Shown here: piece after piece, positions 4,767 through 5,626 of the stretch
Position numbering within the stretch: the stretch's first letter is position 1
Layout: every line of letters begins with the position of its first letter
NCBI GenBank assembly: GCA_023544605.1
Contig: JAMJFQ010000097.1
Location: 1-5,626 of the forward strand
DNA length: 5,626 nt
Direction: 5' to 3'
Source of the DNA: ANME-2 cluster archaeon
GTDB taxonomy: Archaea; Halobacteriota; Methanosarcinia; Methanosarcinales; Methanocomedenaceae
The notes under the pieces: generated by a model
The model's database searches: none
Told to the model about the DNA's origin: nothing
The model's input: only the letters and a program-made list of their open reading frames with translations
Translations under genes and position numbers: made by a program

Positions 4767-5626
4767 TCAGTCGTCGTTTTCGTCGTCTTCTTTTTCTTCT
4801 CTGCCCAGTATCTTCTTGACCGTTTCATTCATGATACTGATAACTTCATCGACACGCTTCATTTGTTCACTGTCGTATTCTATTTTTTTGTCGATGGTGT
4901 TCTTTACCTCGCGTTCGGTTTGTTTCATATTCTCTACAGAACTATCAATCGACACCTTTGCATTCTGTTTAAGGGATTCGATCTCAGATTTGAACGCCTC
5001 CAACTTATCTTGCTCATTTTTGATAACCTGTTCAGACTCTTCGACAAACTTTGTCTTGCTATCTTCAAGGGCTTTAATGGCCTCATTGGATTTGCCCAGT
5101 AATTCAGATTCAATAATGTTTTCAGCCTTGCGCTGGATCTTATTTAGCTTGTCCTCAGTTTCCGTGAATTTGCTTTCTTTCTCGTCCACTTCAGACATGA
5201 ACTTTCGCATATCTGATATTTTATTATCGAGCTTATCAGAAACCTCATTTACCCTGTTGAGATGATTCTCCAGGTACTTTCCTGCTTTGATCAGTGCTTT
5301 TTCTTCATCGGAAACGGCTTCATCGCCCTCACTTGCTTTAGCTTGCTCAATATCGTCTAATCTTTGTGAAAGCTGCTTTAACAGTTCCTGATTTTTAGTA
5401 ACCAGTTGGTCCACGTCTTTTGATTCCAGATCTTTTATCGTGGTTTCAAGACTCTTTATTATTTTGCTTTGCTCATCGAACAACTGTTTCTGATTGTCAA
5501 GTTGTGATTGAAGATCATTTAATGAATCCTGTGCCATTACAGGTGCTTGTGCGCTATTTGCAGGTGTTGCCTTTGCTTCAGGTTTTTGCTCTTCAGGAGT
5601 TGCTGGAGTATGAGGTGCTTTGATTC
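4767..5626 (-). CDS. Coiled-coil protein with Pro/Ala-rich N-terminal region and acidic tail (start outside window)
   Basis: The minus-strand frame is open from the right edge to a TGA at 4769-4767, giving 285 visible codons. The first ATG inside the window (5537) has no Shine-Dalgarno site, and the 29 codons before it are open and encode a Pro/Ala/Glu/Lys-rich stretch, so the true start is probably beyond base 5626. From about 5530 to 4805 the protein is a nearly continuous heptad-rich helix dominated by Lys, Glu, Gln, Ser and Leu (for example DNKISDMRKFMSEVDEKES). It ends in GREEKEDDENDD, where 8 of 12 residues are acidic. No membrane segment, ATPase motif or catalytic motif is visible. It is convergent with the two-gene coiled-coil operon and shows no clear relation to either protein. 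The family is not recognised, and long coiled coils attract misleading similarity matches. Confidence 0.8.
   Translation of the reverse strand, partial: IKAPHTPATPEEQKPEAKATPANSAQAPVMAQDSLNDLQSQLDNQKQLFDEQSKIIKSLETTIKDLESKDVDQLVTKNQELLKQLSQRLDDIEQAKASEGDEAVSDEEKALIKAGKYLENHLNRVNEVSDKLDNKISDMRKFMSEVDEKESKFTETEDKLNKIQRKAENIIESELLGKSNEAIKALEDSKTKFVEESEQVIKNEQDKLEAFKSEIESLKQNAKVSIDSSVENMKQTEREVKNTIDKKIEYDSEQMKRVDEVISIMNETVKKILGREEKEDDENDD

Noticed and set aside
4720..5265. Plus-strand open frame of 181 codons, Ser/Phe/Leu-rich and membrane-like
   Set aside because: It is the antisense of the Lys/Glu/Asp-rich coiled-coil gene, which produces Ser/Phe/Leu-rich frames; it has no ribosome binding site and crosses the convergent spacer.
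5535..5537. ATG as the start of the minus-strand coiled-coil gene
   Set aside because: No ribosome binding site precedes it and the reading frame continues open to the window edge.

Overview
The window looks archaeal, most likely from the Methanosarcinales/ANME side of the Euryarchaeota (Halobacteriota). The evidence is a complete archaeal-type MCM helicase that resembles, from memory, those of Methanosarcina; a DUF424 protein, a family known from archaea; an archaeal COG1340-type coiled-coil protein; and archaeal-style promoters (purine-rich BRE plus TATA) mixed with Shine-Dalgarno sites. The taxonomic call rests on remembered protein similarity, not on a search.

Layout. (1) Bases 1-186, minus strand: the first 62 codons of a gene that runs off the left edge, acidic and Pro-Glu rich. 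(2) 187-609: an AT-rich divergent intergenic region of about 420 bp with no convincing gene. It is unusually rich in dyads: a perfect 10-bp inverted repeat, a smaller hairpin that competes for the same arm, a separate 19-bp dyad, and a sequence resembling an archaeal origin recognition box. A TATA-like element for mcm also lies here. (3) 610-2697, plus: mcm, the replicative helicase, with all catalytic motifs present. (4) 2738-3028, plus: a DUF424 protein, about 40 bp behind mcm. (5) 3110-3784 and 3781-4701, plus: two coiled-coil proteins in a tightly coupled operon with its own promoter. Both use TTG starts and they overlap by 4 bp. (6) 4702-4766: a short convergent spacer, with a hairpin at 4727-4754. 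(7) 4767-5626, minus: a third, apparently unrelated coiled-coil protein with a Pro/Ala-rich N-terminal region and an acidic tail. Its frame is open to the right edge, so its start is outside the window.

How the genes may relate. MCM unwinds DNA at the fork. DUF424 and the coiled-coil proteins have no established function. The two-gene operon is probably a pair of partner, and possibly paralogous, helical-hairpin proteins. Any functional link between the coiled-coil cluster and replication rests on adjacency alone. The most interesting parts are the structured region upstream of mcm, with its ORB-like motif, and the coiled-coil operon of unknown function.
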